From Flavobacteriia bacterium (lineage in GTDB: Bacteria; Bacteroidota; Bacteroidia; Flavobacteriales_D; Crocinitomicaceae), in the NCBI GenBank assembly GCA_016178305.1, contig JACOTM010000012.1:1-64000 (forward strand): a stretch of 64,000 nucleotides of DNA, given 5' to 3'. The first letter of the stretch is position 1. Each line of letters starts with the position of its first letter. Made by a program: the position numbers and the translations under genes. The notes under the pieces were generated by a model that worked only from the letters and a program-made list of their open reading frames with translations, made no database searches and was not told where the DNA came from. Below are positions 10,421 to 19,699 of the stretch, in pieces.

Positions 10421-10794
10421 GAATTGTATTTTACAAAGATGTTTATCCACATGGACCGACCAAATCGCATTATTAATGGCTGGAGAATAAACATAACTGT
10501 AGAAAGCAAGATAAAAAACGGCAACAATCCCAGTTCCATATACAAATAAAAATAGGCTGTGATGGCAATTACAAGAACTGCAACAATCGGATAACTCGTC
10601 CATAATGAACCTAAATAGAATCCAGGTTCAATTTCATAATCTTGTTTACAATTCGGACATTCTTTAGGCATATCCAAACTTTTTAAAAAAACATAAGGAC
10701 TTTTCTGAATAAATAAATCCCCTTCTTGGCAATTTGGACATTTCCAGTAAAGAATGCTGTACAGTTTATTACCTTTTTGAAGTGGATTATTCAT
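10411..10794 (-). CDS. DUF983 family membrane protein
   Basis: A 127-residue protein with two CPNC motifs near the N-terminus (about residues 19-22 and 46-49), which probably form a zinc ribbon. Two hydrophobic helices follow (about 66-85 and 90-110). This is the DUF983 pattern. The molecular role of the family is not known to me. It is the last gene of a minus-strand run, with its ATG 5 bp behind the stop of the DUF3050 gene, so the two are likely translated from one transcript. Confidence 0.85.
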   Translation of the reverse strand: MNNPLQKGNKLYSILYWKCPNCQEGDLFIQKSPYVFLKSLDMPKECPNCKQDYEIEPGFYLGSLWTSYPIVAVLVIAITAYFYLYMELGLLPFFILLSTVMFILQPLIMRFGRSMWINIFVKYNSKK

Positions 10795-10799
10795 CTTTC

Positions 10800-11585
10800 C
10801 TAATTGTTTAAGATCAAATTATATGCAATATTTTTTTGAACCCCATTCCATAAATGAATTCGTTTGATTAAAGCTGTTTTGGAATATTCAATCGCTTCTT
10901 CCCATTTTTCAGGATCATTTGCACATAATTCATGAATCATTTGTAGTGCCATTGGTCCATGTTCACCACCATCAACTTCAATATGACGGTCTAAGTAATA
11001 GATTAATTTTGTTAAATCAACAGCTGTATTTTGACCAATATGTTTAACTATTTCAATAAACATATCTGGAATTAAATCTTCTCTTCCAAATGTAAAAACA
11101 GCAGCGATAACATGAAGTTTATTGGTTTCAATAGCTTCAAAAGTGAACATTACAAAGTCTTTTGTTTCATCGTTAAGAGTAATTGTTTCCAAAGCTTTTG
11201 AAACGGATTTTGTTTCTTTTATAATCTGAATGAATTTATCAATTTGAGTTGTATTTGCTCCTAATTGACTCATAGCATCCAAATACATTTCATAATGACT
11301 TTTAGGTTCTTGAAGTTCATTCAAATCACTTTCTTCTCCCAAGACTATTTCATTAATCAATCGGCGAGAGACAGGATTTCCAGTTGGAGTCCACGGAAGA
11401 GTTGTATTTGTTAATCCTATTTGAAGGGCTTTCAGCAATGACATAAAATCCCAAACTGCAAAAATATGAGATTCCATAAACAATTGAATTGTTTCAACTG
11501 AAGTTATATCCGAATACAATGGATGTGAGATTAATTGATTTCTTAATTCACTAATTTCCTTTTCGAGTCTTTCTAAATGATTCAT
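10800..11585 (-). CDS. DUF3050 family (heme-oxygenase-like fold) protein
   Basis: A 261-residue soluble all-alpha protein. The pattern MESHIFAVWDFMSLLKALQ (residues about 32-50) and DRHIEVDGGEHGP (about 204-216), with conserved His and Glu on helices, matches DUF3050, a heme-oxygenase-like group. In several such families these residues bind a di-metal centre. Whether this protein is an oxygenase is inference only. It lies 16 bp behind the small membrane protein and 5 bp before DUF983, with aspS upstream on the same strand. No functional link among them is evident. Confidence 0.8.
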   Translation of the reverse strand: MNHLERLEKEISELRNQLISHPLYSDITSVETIQLFMESHIFAVWDFMSLLKALQIGLTNTTLPWTPTGNPVSRRLINEIVLGEESDLNELQEPKSHYEMYLDAMSQLGANTTQIDKFIQIIKETKSVSKALETITLNDETKDFVMFTFEAIETNKLHVIAAVFTFGREDLIPDMFIEIVKHIGQNTAVDLTKLIYYLDRHIEVDGGEHGPMALQMIHELCANDPEKWEEAIEYSKTALIKRIHLWNGVQKNIAYNLILNN

Positions 11586-11601
11586 TTTTAATATTTTACT
11601 T

Positions 11602-11817
11602 TTAATTTGGTCTTTTCAAAAGATAATATATATTAATGATGACAATTGCTGTATTCGTGATAATTACAGGAATTGCTACACTCATAATGCCATATATTAT
11701 AAACGCTCCACATCCAAATATGTTTATAATTCTTAATTTTTTCATGTCTTTCATTAAGAAAGAAATCAAAACTAAAAAAGAGGCGATGTAACCAATTATT
11801 TCAGTTAAATTTTCCAA
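11602..11817 (-). CDS. Small three-helix membrane protein (YgjV/SemiSWEET-like)
   Basis: A 71-residue protein made almost wholly of three hydrophobic helices. The pattern IGYIASFLVLISFLMKD, KKLRIINIFGCGAFIIYG and VIITNTAIVIINIYYLLK resembles the YgjV family and the three-helix bundle of SemiSWEET transporters. The start is a TTG. No ATG exists upstream in this frame before the aspS stop, and the length fits the family, so TTG at 11817 is accepted. A sugar-transport role is not established. It lies 49 bp after aspS. Confidence 0.65.
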   Translation of the reverse strand: MENLTEIIGYIASFLVLISFLMKDMKKLRIINIFGCGAFIIYGIMSVAIPVIITNTAIVIINIYYLLKRPN

Positions 11818-11866
11818 TAGTAGTAAATGTTTCGTTAATAAGGCACTATTTATTAGCGTCTTATTT

Positions 11867-13612
11867 TTAATTTAATGCAATTCCTAATTCTTTCAATTGG
11901 TCTTCATGCAAAGGAGAAGGAGCATCAATCATCACATCTCTGCCACTGTTGTTTTTAGGGAAAGCGATGTAATCTCTAATTGAATCAGAACCTCCCATTG
12001 TAGCAACTAAACGATCTAATCCGAATGCCAAACCACCATGTGGAGGAGCACCGTATTCAAAAGCATTCATTAGGAAGCCAAATTGAGCTAATGCTTCTTC
12101 TTTTGTGAATCCTAATAAATCAAACATTCTTGATTGCAATTCTCTATCATGAATACGAATAGATCCACCACCTAATTCAACACCATTCATCGCTAAATCA
12201 TAAGCATTTGCTCTTATTTTACCAGGCTCTGTTTGAATCAAATGCATATCTTCTGGTTTTGGAGATGTAAAAGGATGGTGCATAGCATGGTAACGGTTTG
12301 CATCCTCATCCCATTCCAATAATGGGAAATCTAAAACCCATAGTGGAGCAAATTCATTTGGATTTCTCAAACCTAATTCATTTCCCATGTGAAGGCGCAA
12401 TTCGTTCATTTGTTTTCTAACTTTTTCTGTATCACCAGATAAAATAAATAATAAATCTCCTGCTTTAGCATTTGCTTTTTCAGCCCATTTTGCTAATTCA
12501 TCTTCTGAATAGAATTTATCTACAGAACTTTTGAAAGTACCATCTTCGTTGCAACGTAAGTAAACTAAACCTTTAGCACCAATTTGAGGACGTTTTACCC
12601 ATTCCGTTAAGGTATCCAATTGTTTACGAGTATATACCGCTGCTTGTTCTGCATTGATTGCTAAAATTGTTTCAGCTTCATCAAAAACTGGGAATCCTTT
12701 ACCTTTTGTTAAGTCTGTTAAATCAACGAATTCCATTCCGAAACGAATATCTGGTTTATCTGAGCCATATTTCTCACTCGCTTCAGCATAAGTCATTCTA
12801 GGGAAAGCTCCTTCGAATTCAATCCCGCGAACTGTTTTAAATAAATGTTTAATCAATCCTTCGAATGTTTGTAAAATATCTTCTTGCTCTACAAATGCCA
12901 TTTCACAATCAATTTGCGTAAATTCAGGTTGTCTATCCGCTCTTAAATCTTCATCACGGAAACATTTTACGATCTGATAATAACGGTCAAATCCTGAAAC
13001 CATTAATAATTGTTTAAAGGTTTGAGGAGATTGAGGTAAGGCATAAAATTGACCATCATTCATTCTTGAAGGAACAACAAAATCCCTTGCACCTTCAGGA
13101 GTAGATTTTATTAAATAAGGTGTTTCAACATCTAAGAAATCCTGACTATCTAAATATTTACGTGTTTCCAAAGCTACACGATTACGCAATCTTAATTTTT
13201 CTTGAACGGGATTACGGCGTAAATCTAAATATCGGTATTGCGCTCTTAATTCTTCCCCGCCATCGGTATTATCTTCAATCGTGAAAGGAGGTGTTTTAGC
13301 CGCATTTAAAATGGTAATTTCAGTTACCATAATTTCAATTTCACCTGTTGGAATTTGATTGTTTTTACTTGAACGCTCTATCACTTTCCCTGTAATTTGA
13401 ATTACAAATTCACGACCTAATTTAGATGCTGTAGCTGCTAATTCAGCATTGTCTTCCGCATTAAACACTAATTGTGTAATACCATAGCGATCACGTAAAT
13501 CGATAAATGTCATTCCACCTAAGTTACGAGAACGTTGTACCCAGCCAGCCAATGTTACTGTAGTATCAATATGAGAAAGGCGTAATTCGCCACAAGTATG
13601 AGATCTATACAT
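11867..13612 (-). CDS. aspS: Aspartyl-tRNA synthetase
   Basis: This 581-residue class II synthetase charges tRNA(Asp) in the cytoplasm. It has an N-terminal OB-fold anticodon-binding domain (about 1-105, [20 protein letters not shown]), class II motif 2 ([20 protein letters not shown], about residue 220), an inserted GAD domain typical of the bacterial type (about 290-410) and motif 3 ([16 protein letters not shown], near residue 535). Length and motif order match bacterial AspRS. The ATG at 13612 gives the usual N-terminus with the CGELR motif. The gene lies between the carboxylase gene and the small membrane-protein gene on the same strand. Confidence 0.98.
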   Translation of the reverse strand: MYRSHTCGELRLSHIDTTVTLAGWVQRSRNLGGMTFIDLRDRYGITQLVFNAEDNAELAATASKLGREFVIQITGKVIERSSKNNQIPTGEIEIMVTEITILNAAKTPPFTIEDNTDGGEELRAQYRYLDLRRNPVQEKLRLRNRVALETRKYLDSQDFLDVETPYLIKSTPEGARDFVVPSRMNDGQFYALPQSPQTFKQLLMVSGFDRYYQIVKCFRDEDLRADRQPEFTQIDCEMAFVEQEDILQTFEGLIKHLFKTVRGIEFEGAFPRMTYAEASEKYGSDKPDIRFGMEFVDLTDLTKGKGFPVFDEAETILAINAEQAAVYTRKQLDTLTEWVKRPQIGAKGLVYLRCNEDGTFKSSVDKFYSEDELAKWAEKANAKAGDLLFILSGDTEKVRKQMNELRLHMGNELGLRNPNEFAPLWVLDFPLLEWDEDANRYHAMHHPFTSPKPEDMHLIQTEPGKIRANAYDLAMNGVELGGGSIRIHDRELQSRMFDLLGFTKEEALAQFGFLMNAFEYGAPPHGGLAFGLDRLVATMGGSDSIRDYIAFPKNNSGRDVMIDAPSPLHEDQLKELGIALN

Positions 13613-13722
13613 TTTTTATTTTTTTAAACCATATAAGACAAAGAAGTTATATTTATGAGAAACAAGTAAAGTATGTAACTATAAATTATATACGCCTTTT
13701 ATGATTAATCTTTATTAAATAT

Positions 13723-15264
13723 CTATAATGGAATGTTTCCATGTTTTTTCAATGGTAATACTTCTGCTTTGTTTTCTAACATTTTAAAAGCATTAATTAA
13801 TTTATTTCTTGTTTCCTCAGGAAGAATAACATCATCAACAAAACCTCTTTCGGCTGCTCGGTATGGATTAGCAAATTTGTCTGCATATTCTGCTTCTTTT
13901 TCTAACCATTTAGCCTGAGGATCATTTGCTTCAGAAATTTCCTTTTTGAAGATAATTTCAGCTGCACCTTTTGCTCCCATAACCGCAATTTCAGCAGTTG
14001 GCCATGCAAAAACTAAATCAGCCCCAATATTTTTTGAATTCATTACATCATAAGCGCCACCATACGCTTTTCGGGTAATGACTGTAATTCTTGGAACAGT
14101 TGCTTCAGAGAAAGCATACAATAATTTTGCTCCATGAGTAATAATTCCTTTCCATTCTTGATCTGTTCCAGGTAAGAAACCAGGCACATCTTCTAAAACT
14201 AATAACGGAATATTAAAGGAATCACAGAATCGGACAAAACGAGCAGATTTTCTAGATGCATCGATGTCTAATACACCAGCCATAGCAGCAGGTTGATTGG
14301 CAATAATACCAATTGTTTTACCTTCTAAACGACCAAATCCTACTACAATATTTTTAGCATAATCTTCTTGAACTTCACGGAAACTATTATCATCGATGAT
14401 ACAGTCAACAACTTTTCGAATATCGTAAGGTAAAGTTGAGTTTACAGGTAGAATAGAGCTAATCGTATTATTTTTAGCGGTATTAAATTCAAAAACAGAT
14501 GGTTTTGGCGCTAATTGATTGGCATTTTGAGGTATATACGTCATGAAATCACGCACTTTTTTCAAACATTCCACATCGTTTGATGCCGTAAAATGGTTTA
14601 CTCCAGATTTCTCCGCGTGTGTTTTGGCGCCACCTAAGTCTTCTGAAGTAACTTCTTCATGTGTAACTGTTTTAACAACATTTGGACCAGTTACAAACAT
14701 ATATGATGTTTCTTCGACCATGAAAATGAAATCTGTTAATGCAGGAGAATAAACGGCTCCACCTGCACAAGGCCCCATAATCACACTAATTTGAGGGATT
14801 ACACCAGAAGCCCTTGTATTTCTATAAAATATATCAGCATAACCAGCCAAAGAAACCACTCCTTCTTGAATACGAGCACCACCCGAATCGTTTAATCCAA
14901 TAACAGGAGCCCCATTTTTCATGGCTAAATCCATTACACGACAAATTTTTTCAGCATGTGTTTCAGATAAAGATCCTCCAAGAACTGTAAAATCTTGTGA
15001 AAAGACATATACCATTCTCCCATGAATAGTTCCGTAACCTGTAACAACTCCATCTCCTGGAAATTTTTGTTTTTCCAAACCGAAATAGGTCGAACGATGC
15101 TCTACAAACATTCCAATTTCTTGGAAAGAACCCTCATCTAAAAGAAGCGTAATACGTTCTCTAGCATTTAATTTTCCTTGAGAATGTTGTTTATTAATAC
15201 GTGCAGTTCCTCCACCAACTTTGGAAGATTCTCGTCTGTTAATTAGTTCTGTATTTTTGTCCAT
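13723..15264 (-). CDS. pccB: Acyl-CoA carboxylase, carboxyltransferase (beta) subunit, PccB type
   Basis: The product is 513 residues from the ATG at 15264. The track start at 15303 is a TTG that adds an atypical leader. It is the carboxyltransferase component that moves carboxyl from biotin to propionyl-CoA or a related acyl-CoA. Diagnostic stretches are the N-terminal crotonase-like half with [14 protein letters not shown] and [14 protein letters not shown], and the C-terminal half with [26 protein letters not shown] and [11 protein letters not shown]. Length and motifs are standard for PccB/AccD5-type subunits. No biotin carboxylase or biotin-carrier gene is visible nearby, so its partner is encoded elsewhere. 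Substrate preference cannot be read from the sequence alone. Confidence 0.94.
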   Translation of the reverse strand: MDKNTELINRRESSKVGGGTARINKQHSQGKLNARERITLLLDEGSFQEIGMFVEHRSTYFGLEKQKFPGDGVVTGYGTIHGRMVYVFSQDFTVLGGSLSETHAEKICRVMDLAMKNGAPVIGLNDSGGARIQEGVVSLAGYADIFYRNTRASGVIPQISVIMGPCAGGAVYSPALTDFIFMVEETSYMFVTGPNVVKTVTHEEVTSEDLGGAKTHAEKSGVNHFTASNDVECLKKVRDFMTYIPQNANQLAPKPSVFEFNTAKNNTISSILPVNSTLPYDIRKVVDCIIDDNSFREVQEDYAKNIVVGFGRLEGKTIGIIANQPAAMAGVLDIDASRKSARFVRFCDSFNIPLLVLEDVPGFLPGTDQEWKGIITHGAKLLYAFSEATVPRITVITRKAYGGAYDVMNSKNIGADLVFAWPTAEIAVMGAKGAAEIIFKKEISEANDPQAKWLEKEAEYADKFANPYRAAERGFVDDVILPEETRNKLINAFKMLENKAEVLPLKKHGNIPL

Positions 15265-15433
15265 TTTAGTCAAAAGTTTATCTCCACGCAGGATAAAGCG
15301 CAAAGATAATCTTTATTCATTAAAAAGATTATTTTGAATTGAAAAGTATTGTATTAACCTTTGATTTATATTTTAAACACATCATTCAATTAAATAATTG
15401 AATAGCTTTAATATGTACGTTGTAAAAAATATG

Positions 15434-15441
15434 TAAATTTG
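15434..15441 (+). promoter_or_regulatory. Bacteroidota-type -7 box upstream of the lipocalin-like gene
   Basis: TAAATTTG matches the TAnnTTTG -7 consensus of the Bacteroidota housekeeping sigma factor. It lies 26 bp before the ATG at 15468. A clear TTTG -33 element at the usual distance is not seen, so this call rests on the -7 box alone. Confidence 0.45.
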
Positions 15442-15467
15442 ACAAACTATATCAAAAAAAAATTATT

Positions 15468-15899
15468 ATGAAAAAGACTATTATCTACGGATTACTTGGA
15501 ATGTTCTTATTAAGTGGTGCTGTGACTTCTTGTAGCAAATATGAAGAAGGTTCAAAATTTACAGTTTTAACAAAAAAAGCAAGATTAGTTGGTAAATGGA
15601 AAATATCAAAAATTGAATACAATGGAGTAGCTGAATCTACAATTCCAAATACAACAATTGAAATTAAAAAAACAGGAGATTACAACGCTAGTTATTCTTA
15701 TACTTTTTTCGGTCAAACTCAAACGAGTACAGCGAGTGGTACATGGGAGTTAAGTTCTGATAAATCAAAATTATTAATGACTGAAACAGGACAATCTTCA
15801 ATTGATTCTGAAGAGATTATTGAATTAAAAAATAAAGAGATAAAATTAAAAGATGTTAATGGTTCTACAGTTACCATTACAACTTATACGGCATTGTAA
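15468..15899 (+). CDS. Lipocalin-like lipoprotein
   Basis: A 143-residue predicted lipoprotein. The signal peptide ends in a lipobox-like TSC (residues about 20-22), followed by SKYEEGSKF. The mature part has the short beta-strand pattern of the lipocalin-like family common in Bacteroidota: VGKWKISKIEYNG early, TASGTWELSSDKSKLLMTET in the middle, and a late IIELKNKEIKLKD. Ligand and role are unknown. It appears to be a single-gene unit, with a -7 box upstream and a good terminator 17 bp downstream. Confidence 0.72.
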   Translation: MKKTIIYGLLGMFLLSGAVTSCSKYEEGSKFTVLTKKARLVGKWKISKIEYNGVAESTIPNTTIEIKKTGDYNASYSYTFFGQTQTSTASGTWELSSDKSKLLMTETGQSSIDSEEIIELKNKEIKLKDVNGSTVTITTYTAL

Positions 15900-15916
15900 T
15901 AAAATTTAATCTTTAG

Positions 15917-15949
15917 AAATCCGTTGTCGTGAGATAACGGATTTTTTTG
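15917..15949 (+). terminator. Rho-independent terminator after the lipocalin-like gene
   Basis: AAATCCGTT and AACGGATTT pair as a 9-bp stem, and the right arm runs into seven T residues. Confidence 0.85.
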
Positions 15950-15992
15950 TTTTCAACTTTTTCTCTATTTCATACGTATTAAGATAAAAATG

Positions 15993-16015
15993 GTTTAAAA
16001 TTATTTGAGGAACAA
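15993..16015 (+). repeat. 23-bp dispersed repeat, copy 1
   Basis: GTTTAAAATTATTTGAGGAA plus CAA is identical to the reverse complement of 39931-39953. Both copies are intergenic. This one is about 100 bp upstream of the protease gene. Confidence 0.7.
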
Positions 16016-16117
16016 TTTATAAGAAATAATTTATCTTTCGAAATCATACTAATTTTAGACAAATTGTAAATAATATCTGTATTTTTATAAATCCAAAAAG
16101 CGCTAAAAAAAATAACT

Positions 16118-17803
16118 ATGAAAAAAAATATACTTATATTAGGTTTGGCAATATTTTCTCACGCCGTGGTATTTTCAAAAAATACAGAAGAAAATTTATA
16201 TGCTCCTTTAAAAGATGTTTCAACTCATTTCATTCCAGCTCCTGATTTAGATGCTATTAAAATAGAAGATGCTAAAAATGATAAAAACGGAATGTTTTAT
16301 AGAATAGGGGTTTATTCTTATACAAATTTATCGATGATTAATTCAGGAACGTGGAAAAGTCTATCTTCCGGTGAAAAAATGTGGCAATTAAATATTAAAA
16401 ATACGGGAGCTGAAGCATTAAGTTTTATTTTCAGTTCTTTTAATTTAGCGAAAGGATCGAAATTTTTTGTTCAAAATACGGAAGGAAAAATTGTTTCTGA
16501 TGTGTTAACTGAAATAGATGAAATGGAAGATCTTCAACAACATATAGCATTGTGTTTTGGAGATAATTTAATTTTAACTTTAATAGATCCAAACGATGTA
16601 AGTCCATCAGAAATAGTATTAAACAGGGTCATTTATAATTATAGATCTACAGGGAATCCTGCTATAGAAAAAATAAATGAATCAGAATCTTGTGAGGTCA
16701 ATGTTAATTGTTCAGAAGGAGCAAATTATCAAGATGAAAAAAAAGGGATAGCTAGAGTTTATGTTGTTGAAGGTTCAGGAGCAGGCTGGTGTTCAGGATC
16801 TTTAGTTAATAATTTAGCAAATAATTGTAAACCTTATTTTTTAACTGCTTTACATTGTGGACCATCTGTGAACACTTCAGCATCTAATATGAATTTTTGG
16901 AAATTTTATTTTAATTATGAAGCACCAACTTGTGTAAACCCAACAGTTGTAGGAACTTTATCTTCTCAATATGTTTCAGGATGTGTTCGTATAGCAGATT
17001 CCAATGATAATGATGGGACTAATATTACAAAATCTGATTTTTTATTAGTTCAAATGGGAACATTAGCGAATGAAACAGCAACGATTAATAAATTAATAGG
17101 TTTTGGGGCCTATTGGAATGGATGGGATGCCAATAATACGGCTGTTACAGGTGGTGTTGGGATTCATCATCCAGCGGGAGATATTAAAAAGATTTCTACA
17201 TTTAATGGTGCTTTAGTTAGCTCTTCATGGGGAAGTACTGCTGGAACTCACTGGAGAGTAACTTGGTCTGGAACAACAAATGGTACAGGTGTAACTGAAG
17301 GAGGTTCATCAGGATCACCGCTGTTTACTTATAATGGAGGGTCGTCAAGAATAATTGGCACTTTATCAGGGGGTTCTTCTTATTGTACAGCAACAACATC
17401 TCCAGATTTATATGGTAAAGTTTCTTACCATTGGACAAGCGATGGTTCAACGTCAACAGTTCAATTAAAACCATTTTTAGACCCAAACAATTCAGGAACT
17501 TTGGTTTTGAATGGTTCTAGTAATCCGTGTAACTTTGTAGGTATAAAAGAAGCAACGTTAAATGCAGATGCTAAAGTTTACCCAAATCCTGTACTTGATA
17601 TAATTAATATTGATCTAACAGAAATTGCCAATCAAAAAGTTGCAATCACAATTTATGATATTTCTGGGAAGTTAGTATTTTCTTCGACAAATGCTTCAGG
17701 AAATTTAATCCATATTGATATTTCAACTTTTGAAAAAGGAATTTATCAAGTGATTTTAAAAGCAGAAGGACAGCAATTCACACAAAGAATTTCTAAAATC
17801 TAA
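16118..17803 (+). CDS. Secreted trypsin-fold serine endopeptidase (lysyl-endopeptidase-like) with T9SS type A domain
   Basis: A 561-residue exported protein with an N-terminal signal peptide. A propeptide-like region (about 25-190) precedes an S1-type catalytic domain (about 200-470). The catalytic triad is visible as His in FLTALHCG (about residue 247), Asp in SDFLLVQM (about 308) and Ser in EGGSSGSPLF (about 395). Paired cysteines (CEVNVNC, WCSGS, ALHC, SGC, YC) recall the Achromobacter/Lysobacter lysyl endopeptidase group. The last 80 residues (VYPNPVLDIINIDL through GIYQVILKAEGQQ) are a type A sorting domain, so the protease is secreted through T9SS. Lys specificity is inferred from the resemblance, not from a specific pocket residue. 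A strong terminator follows. Confidence 0.88.
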   Translation: MKKNILILGLAIFSHAVVFSKNTEENLYAPLKDVSTHFIPAPDLDAIKIEDAKNDKNGMFYRIGVYSYTNLSMINSGTWKSLSSGEKMWQLNIKNTGAEALSFIFSSFNLAKGSKFFVQNTEGKIVSDVLTEIDEMEDLQQHIALCFGDNLILTLIDPNDVSPSEIVLNRVIYNYRSTGNPAIEKINESESCEVNVNCSEGANYQDEKKGIARVYVVEGSGAGWCSGSLVNNLANNCKPYFLTALHCGPSVNTSASNMNFWKFYFNYEAPTCVNPTVVGTLSSQYVSGCVRIADSNDNDGTNITKSDFLLVQMGTLANETATINKLIGFGAYWNGWDANNTAVTGGVGIHHPAGDIKKISTFNGALVSSSWGSTAGTHWRVTWSGTTNGTGVTEGGSSGSPLFTYNGGSSRIIGTLSGGSSYCTATTSPDLYGKVSYHWTSDGSTSTVQLKPFLDPNNSGTLVLNGSSNPCNFVGIKEATLNADAKVYPNPVLDIINIDLTEIANQKVAITIYDISGKLVFSSTNASGNLIHIDISTFEKGIYQVILKAEGQQFTQRISKI

Positions 17804-17823
17804 TTCTAAAAGTTATATTATTC

Positions 17824-17850
17824 AAGGTTGGTATTTTGCCAACCTTTTTT
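17824..17850 (+). terminator. Rho-independent terminator after the protease gene
   Basis: AAGGTTGG-TATTTTG-CCAACCTT followed by a T run. The hairpin is identical to the one at 21339-21368, including its loop. Confidence 0.9.
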
Positions 17851-17941
17851 GCTAAAAGGTAAAAAATTGTTTGTCTGTTTTGTTTATTTCTGACTTAAGT
17901 CATGTCTTGAAAAAATTAACTAAAAATTAACGTTTTGACCA

Positions 17942-17971
17942 TTTGATATGTTATAGTTATAACTAATTTTA
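17942..17971 (+). promoter_or_regulatory. Candidate promoter for the 18.0-kb secreted protein
   Basis: TTTG at 17942-17945 and TAATTTTA at 17964-17971 are 18 bp apart, close to the Bacteroidota TTTG-N19-TAnnTTTG layout, with one mismatch in the -7 box. A transcript from here would include the ATG at 17995 and the 8-bp repeat. Confidence 0.45.
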
Positions 17972-17994
17972 CTTCAATTATTAAATCATTAAAA

Positions 17995-18093
17995 ATGAGA
18001 AAAATTTCTAACTATTTTGATTTTAAATCAAAAAATCAAAAAATCAAAAAATCAAATTGTTCTAACTACCAAAAAAATTACTCTATTTTTTAG
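17995..18093 (+). other. Short out-of-frame ATG reading frame over the 8-bp repeat
   Basis: The only ATG behind the candidate promoter opens a 32-codon frame (MRKISNYFDFKSKNQKIKKS and on) that stops at 18093. It is out of frame with the long downstream ORF. Adding one 8-bp unit, or removing two, would fuse this ATG to the long ORF and its signal peptide. It is more likely the displaced start of that gene than a gene of its own. Confidence 0.6.
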
Positions 18094-19648
18094 TGTTTTT
18101 TTCGTAAATTTTGGTGTAAATTCTCAATCTGACATTGGATCATTACGATTGAATGCTAAGGATGGACAAGGGTTTGTTCTTATGAATCAACCTAAATTAT
18201 CAAGTTATTCCTGCTGGAGATTTGTATTTTCTGAGAGAACTGGAACACCCACAGCAATGCATCCCGACGGGATTATTCCATTAGATAATATTACGGTTTG
18301 TGGCAAAAATTACGTTCAAGTTCCCGCTTCGTATAGGTATGATAGGAAAAGAGATATTATTATGACAATATATGGTACAAATAAAACTTCAGAAGTAAAA
18401 GTTTTATCAAATGTTAGATTAGGTAATTATACAGGACCAGCGAAGCAACAGCCCGGCACATTAAATCCTTTATTTAGATGTGCTGCAGTTTGTGATGGTA
18501 ATTTATATCAAGGACAATCTTACGCTTATGCATTAAAGATATATGAAAAAGCCACAACAAGTCAACCAAATGGTACAGGAGAAACTTATATGTCTTTGGA
18601 GGGAATAAATTCAGCGTTGGTAAATAATGAAATAGTTGTACCTTATTTCGGATTTTATTCGGTAACACAAGCAAATGCATGGGCTGGAGCCAGAAGTAAT
18701 AATACTATGACTATTGAGCAATATAGATCTGCTTTTTTTGATTATCCTATTTCACCTATGTTAAACACAGATCAACTTGAAGGAGGAGTTGTAATTCGAG
18801 ATCCAAATGGCACACCAATTAATTTACATACGGATTATTATATGATTAAGAAAGATTTAGGACCATTTGAAAATGACAATCAATTATTAACGGGTAATTA
18901 TGATTCATGGGGTTCAGATTGTAATAATGGCAATGCAACATTAGTTGGGTTTATTAATTTTTTTAATAATTATGCATTAGAAAAACCGAATAATTTTGTA
19001 GAATTGGCATGTTGGGGAAATGGGTATTCTGTAAGTGATGAGGGAGATTTAGAGAATAGTTCTCCATGTGGAGAAGAAACCTATAATTCTTTTAACCAAG
19101 ATATTGATGTTTGGGAAGTTGCACAATGGATGGCAGGATGTAATCCTACTGCTGATCCTCATTTACACCCACACATTATAGTAATGTTAGAACTTGCACC
19201 TATAGGAGGAGGAAACCCAAATCCAATATATTCTTCAAAAAGCGAATTTGCACGAATAGGTGAAAAAATAACAGTTCCAGCAAATTTATATAAATTAAAA
19301 GTAGCATTTAGCGATGGTACTTATAAAGAATTAGTTATCGAAGCCAAACAAACATATACTTATACAGCATCTATAAAAGATTTAGTTGCACCGTTAATTT
19401 ATCCTGTTCCAATAATTGGAGATAAATTTACAGTACAGTTAGAATCTAGTATAGCAACTTCTTTTTTATATGAGTTGTGGGATGGTAATGGACATAAAAT
19501 ATTAACAAGAAAAATGGAAGTTGGCGTAACAAATGGAACGCCTTATGACATTAATGTTAATTCTGATAGTCCAATTCCATCAGGGACATTAATACATAAA
19601 TTTATTTTTTCTGATGGTTCAATTAGAACAATTAATACGTTAAAATAA
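18017..19648 (+). CDS. Large secreted protein with degenerate T9SS-like C-terminus (start uncertain)
   Basis: The ORF of 543 codons has no ATG before its signal peptide. The track uses a TTG, while the plausible ATG at 17995 is one frame away across a (TCAAAAAA)3 repeat. The encoded N-terminus KKITLFFSVFFVNFGVNSQ is a good signal peptide, so the main frame is functional in design. I do not recognise the central region (about 40-450), which contains several Cys and Trp residues. The last 85 residues (IYPVPIIGDKFTVQLES ... GTLIHKFIFSDGS) resemble a diverged type A sorting domain, suggesting surface export. It sits between a protease and a propeller protein that both carry sorting domains. Function unknown. 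Confidence 0.7.
   Translation: MILNQKIKKSKNQIVLTTKKITLFFSVFFVNFGVNSQSDIGSLRLNAKDGQGFVLMNQPKLSSYSCWRFVFSERTGTPTAMHPDGIIPLDNITVCGKNYVQVPASYRYDRKRDIIMTIYGTNKTSEVKVLSNVRLGNYTGPAKQQPGTLNPLFRCAAVCDGNLYQGQSYAYALKIYEKATTSQPNGTGETYMSLEGINSALVNNEIVVPYFGFYSVTQANAWAGARSNNTMTIEQYRSAFFDYPISPMLNTDQLEGGVVIRDPNGTPINLHTDYYMIKKDLGPFENDNQLLTGNYDSWGSDCNNGNATLVGFINFFNNYALEKPNNFVELACWGNGYSVSDEGDLENSSPCGEETYNSFNQDIDVWEVAQWMAGCNPTADPHLHPHIIVMLELAPIGGGNPNPIYSSKSEFARIGEKITVPANLYKLKVAFSDGTYKELVIEAKQTYTYTASIKDLVAPLIYPVPIIGDKFTVQLESSIATSFLYELWDGNGHKILTRKMEVGVTNGTPYDINVNSDSPIPSGTLIHKFIFSDGSIRTINTLK
18028..18056 (+). repeat. 8-bp simple sequence repeat (TCAAAAAA)3 at the start of a secreted-protein gene
   Basis: Three perfect TCAAAAAA units occupy 18028-18051 and are followed by a partial unit, TCAAA. 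The unit length is not a multiple of three, so each gain or loss shifts the reading frame between the ATG at 17995 and the long ORF. Confidence 0.9.
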
Positions 19649-19660
19649 AAACGTTCACTT

Positions 19661-19690
19661 AAAGGGAGGAAGCCTTTCCTCCCTTATTTT
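19661..19690 (+). terminator. Terminator between two secreted-protein genes
   Basis: AAGGGAGG and CCTCCCTT form an 8-bp GC-rich stem followed by ATTTTTT. It ends only about 10 bp before the next ATG (19700), which leaves no room for a separate promoter. The downstream gene therefore probably depends on read-through. Confidence 0.82.
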
Positions 19691-19699
19691 TTAAATATT

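Noticed and set aside
13733-14752. Plus-strand ORFs within the carboxylase gene
   Set aside because: They lie wholly inside a conserved pccB-type gene on the other strand and show no family signature.
18028-18056. The repeat as a CRISPR or attachment site
   Set aside because: The units are only 8 bp with no spacers, and there is no cas or integrase gene nearby.
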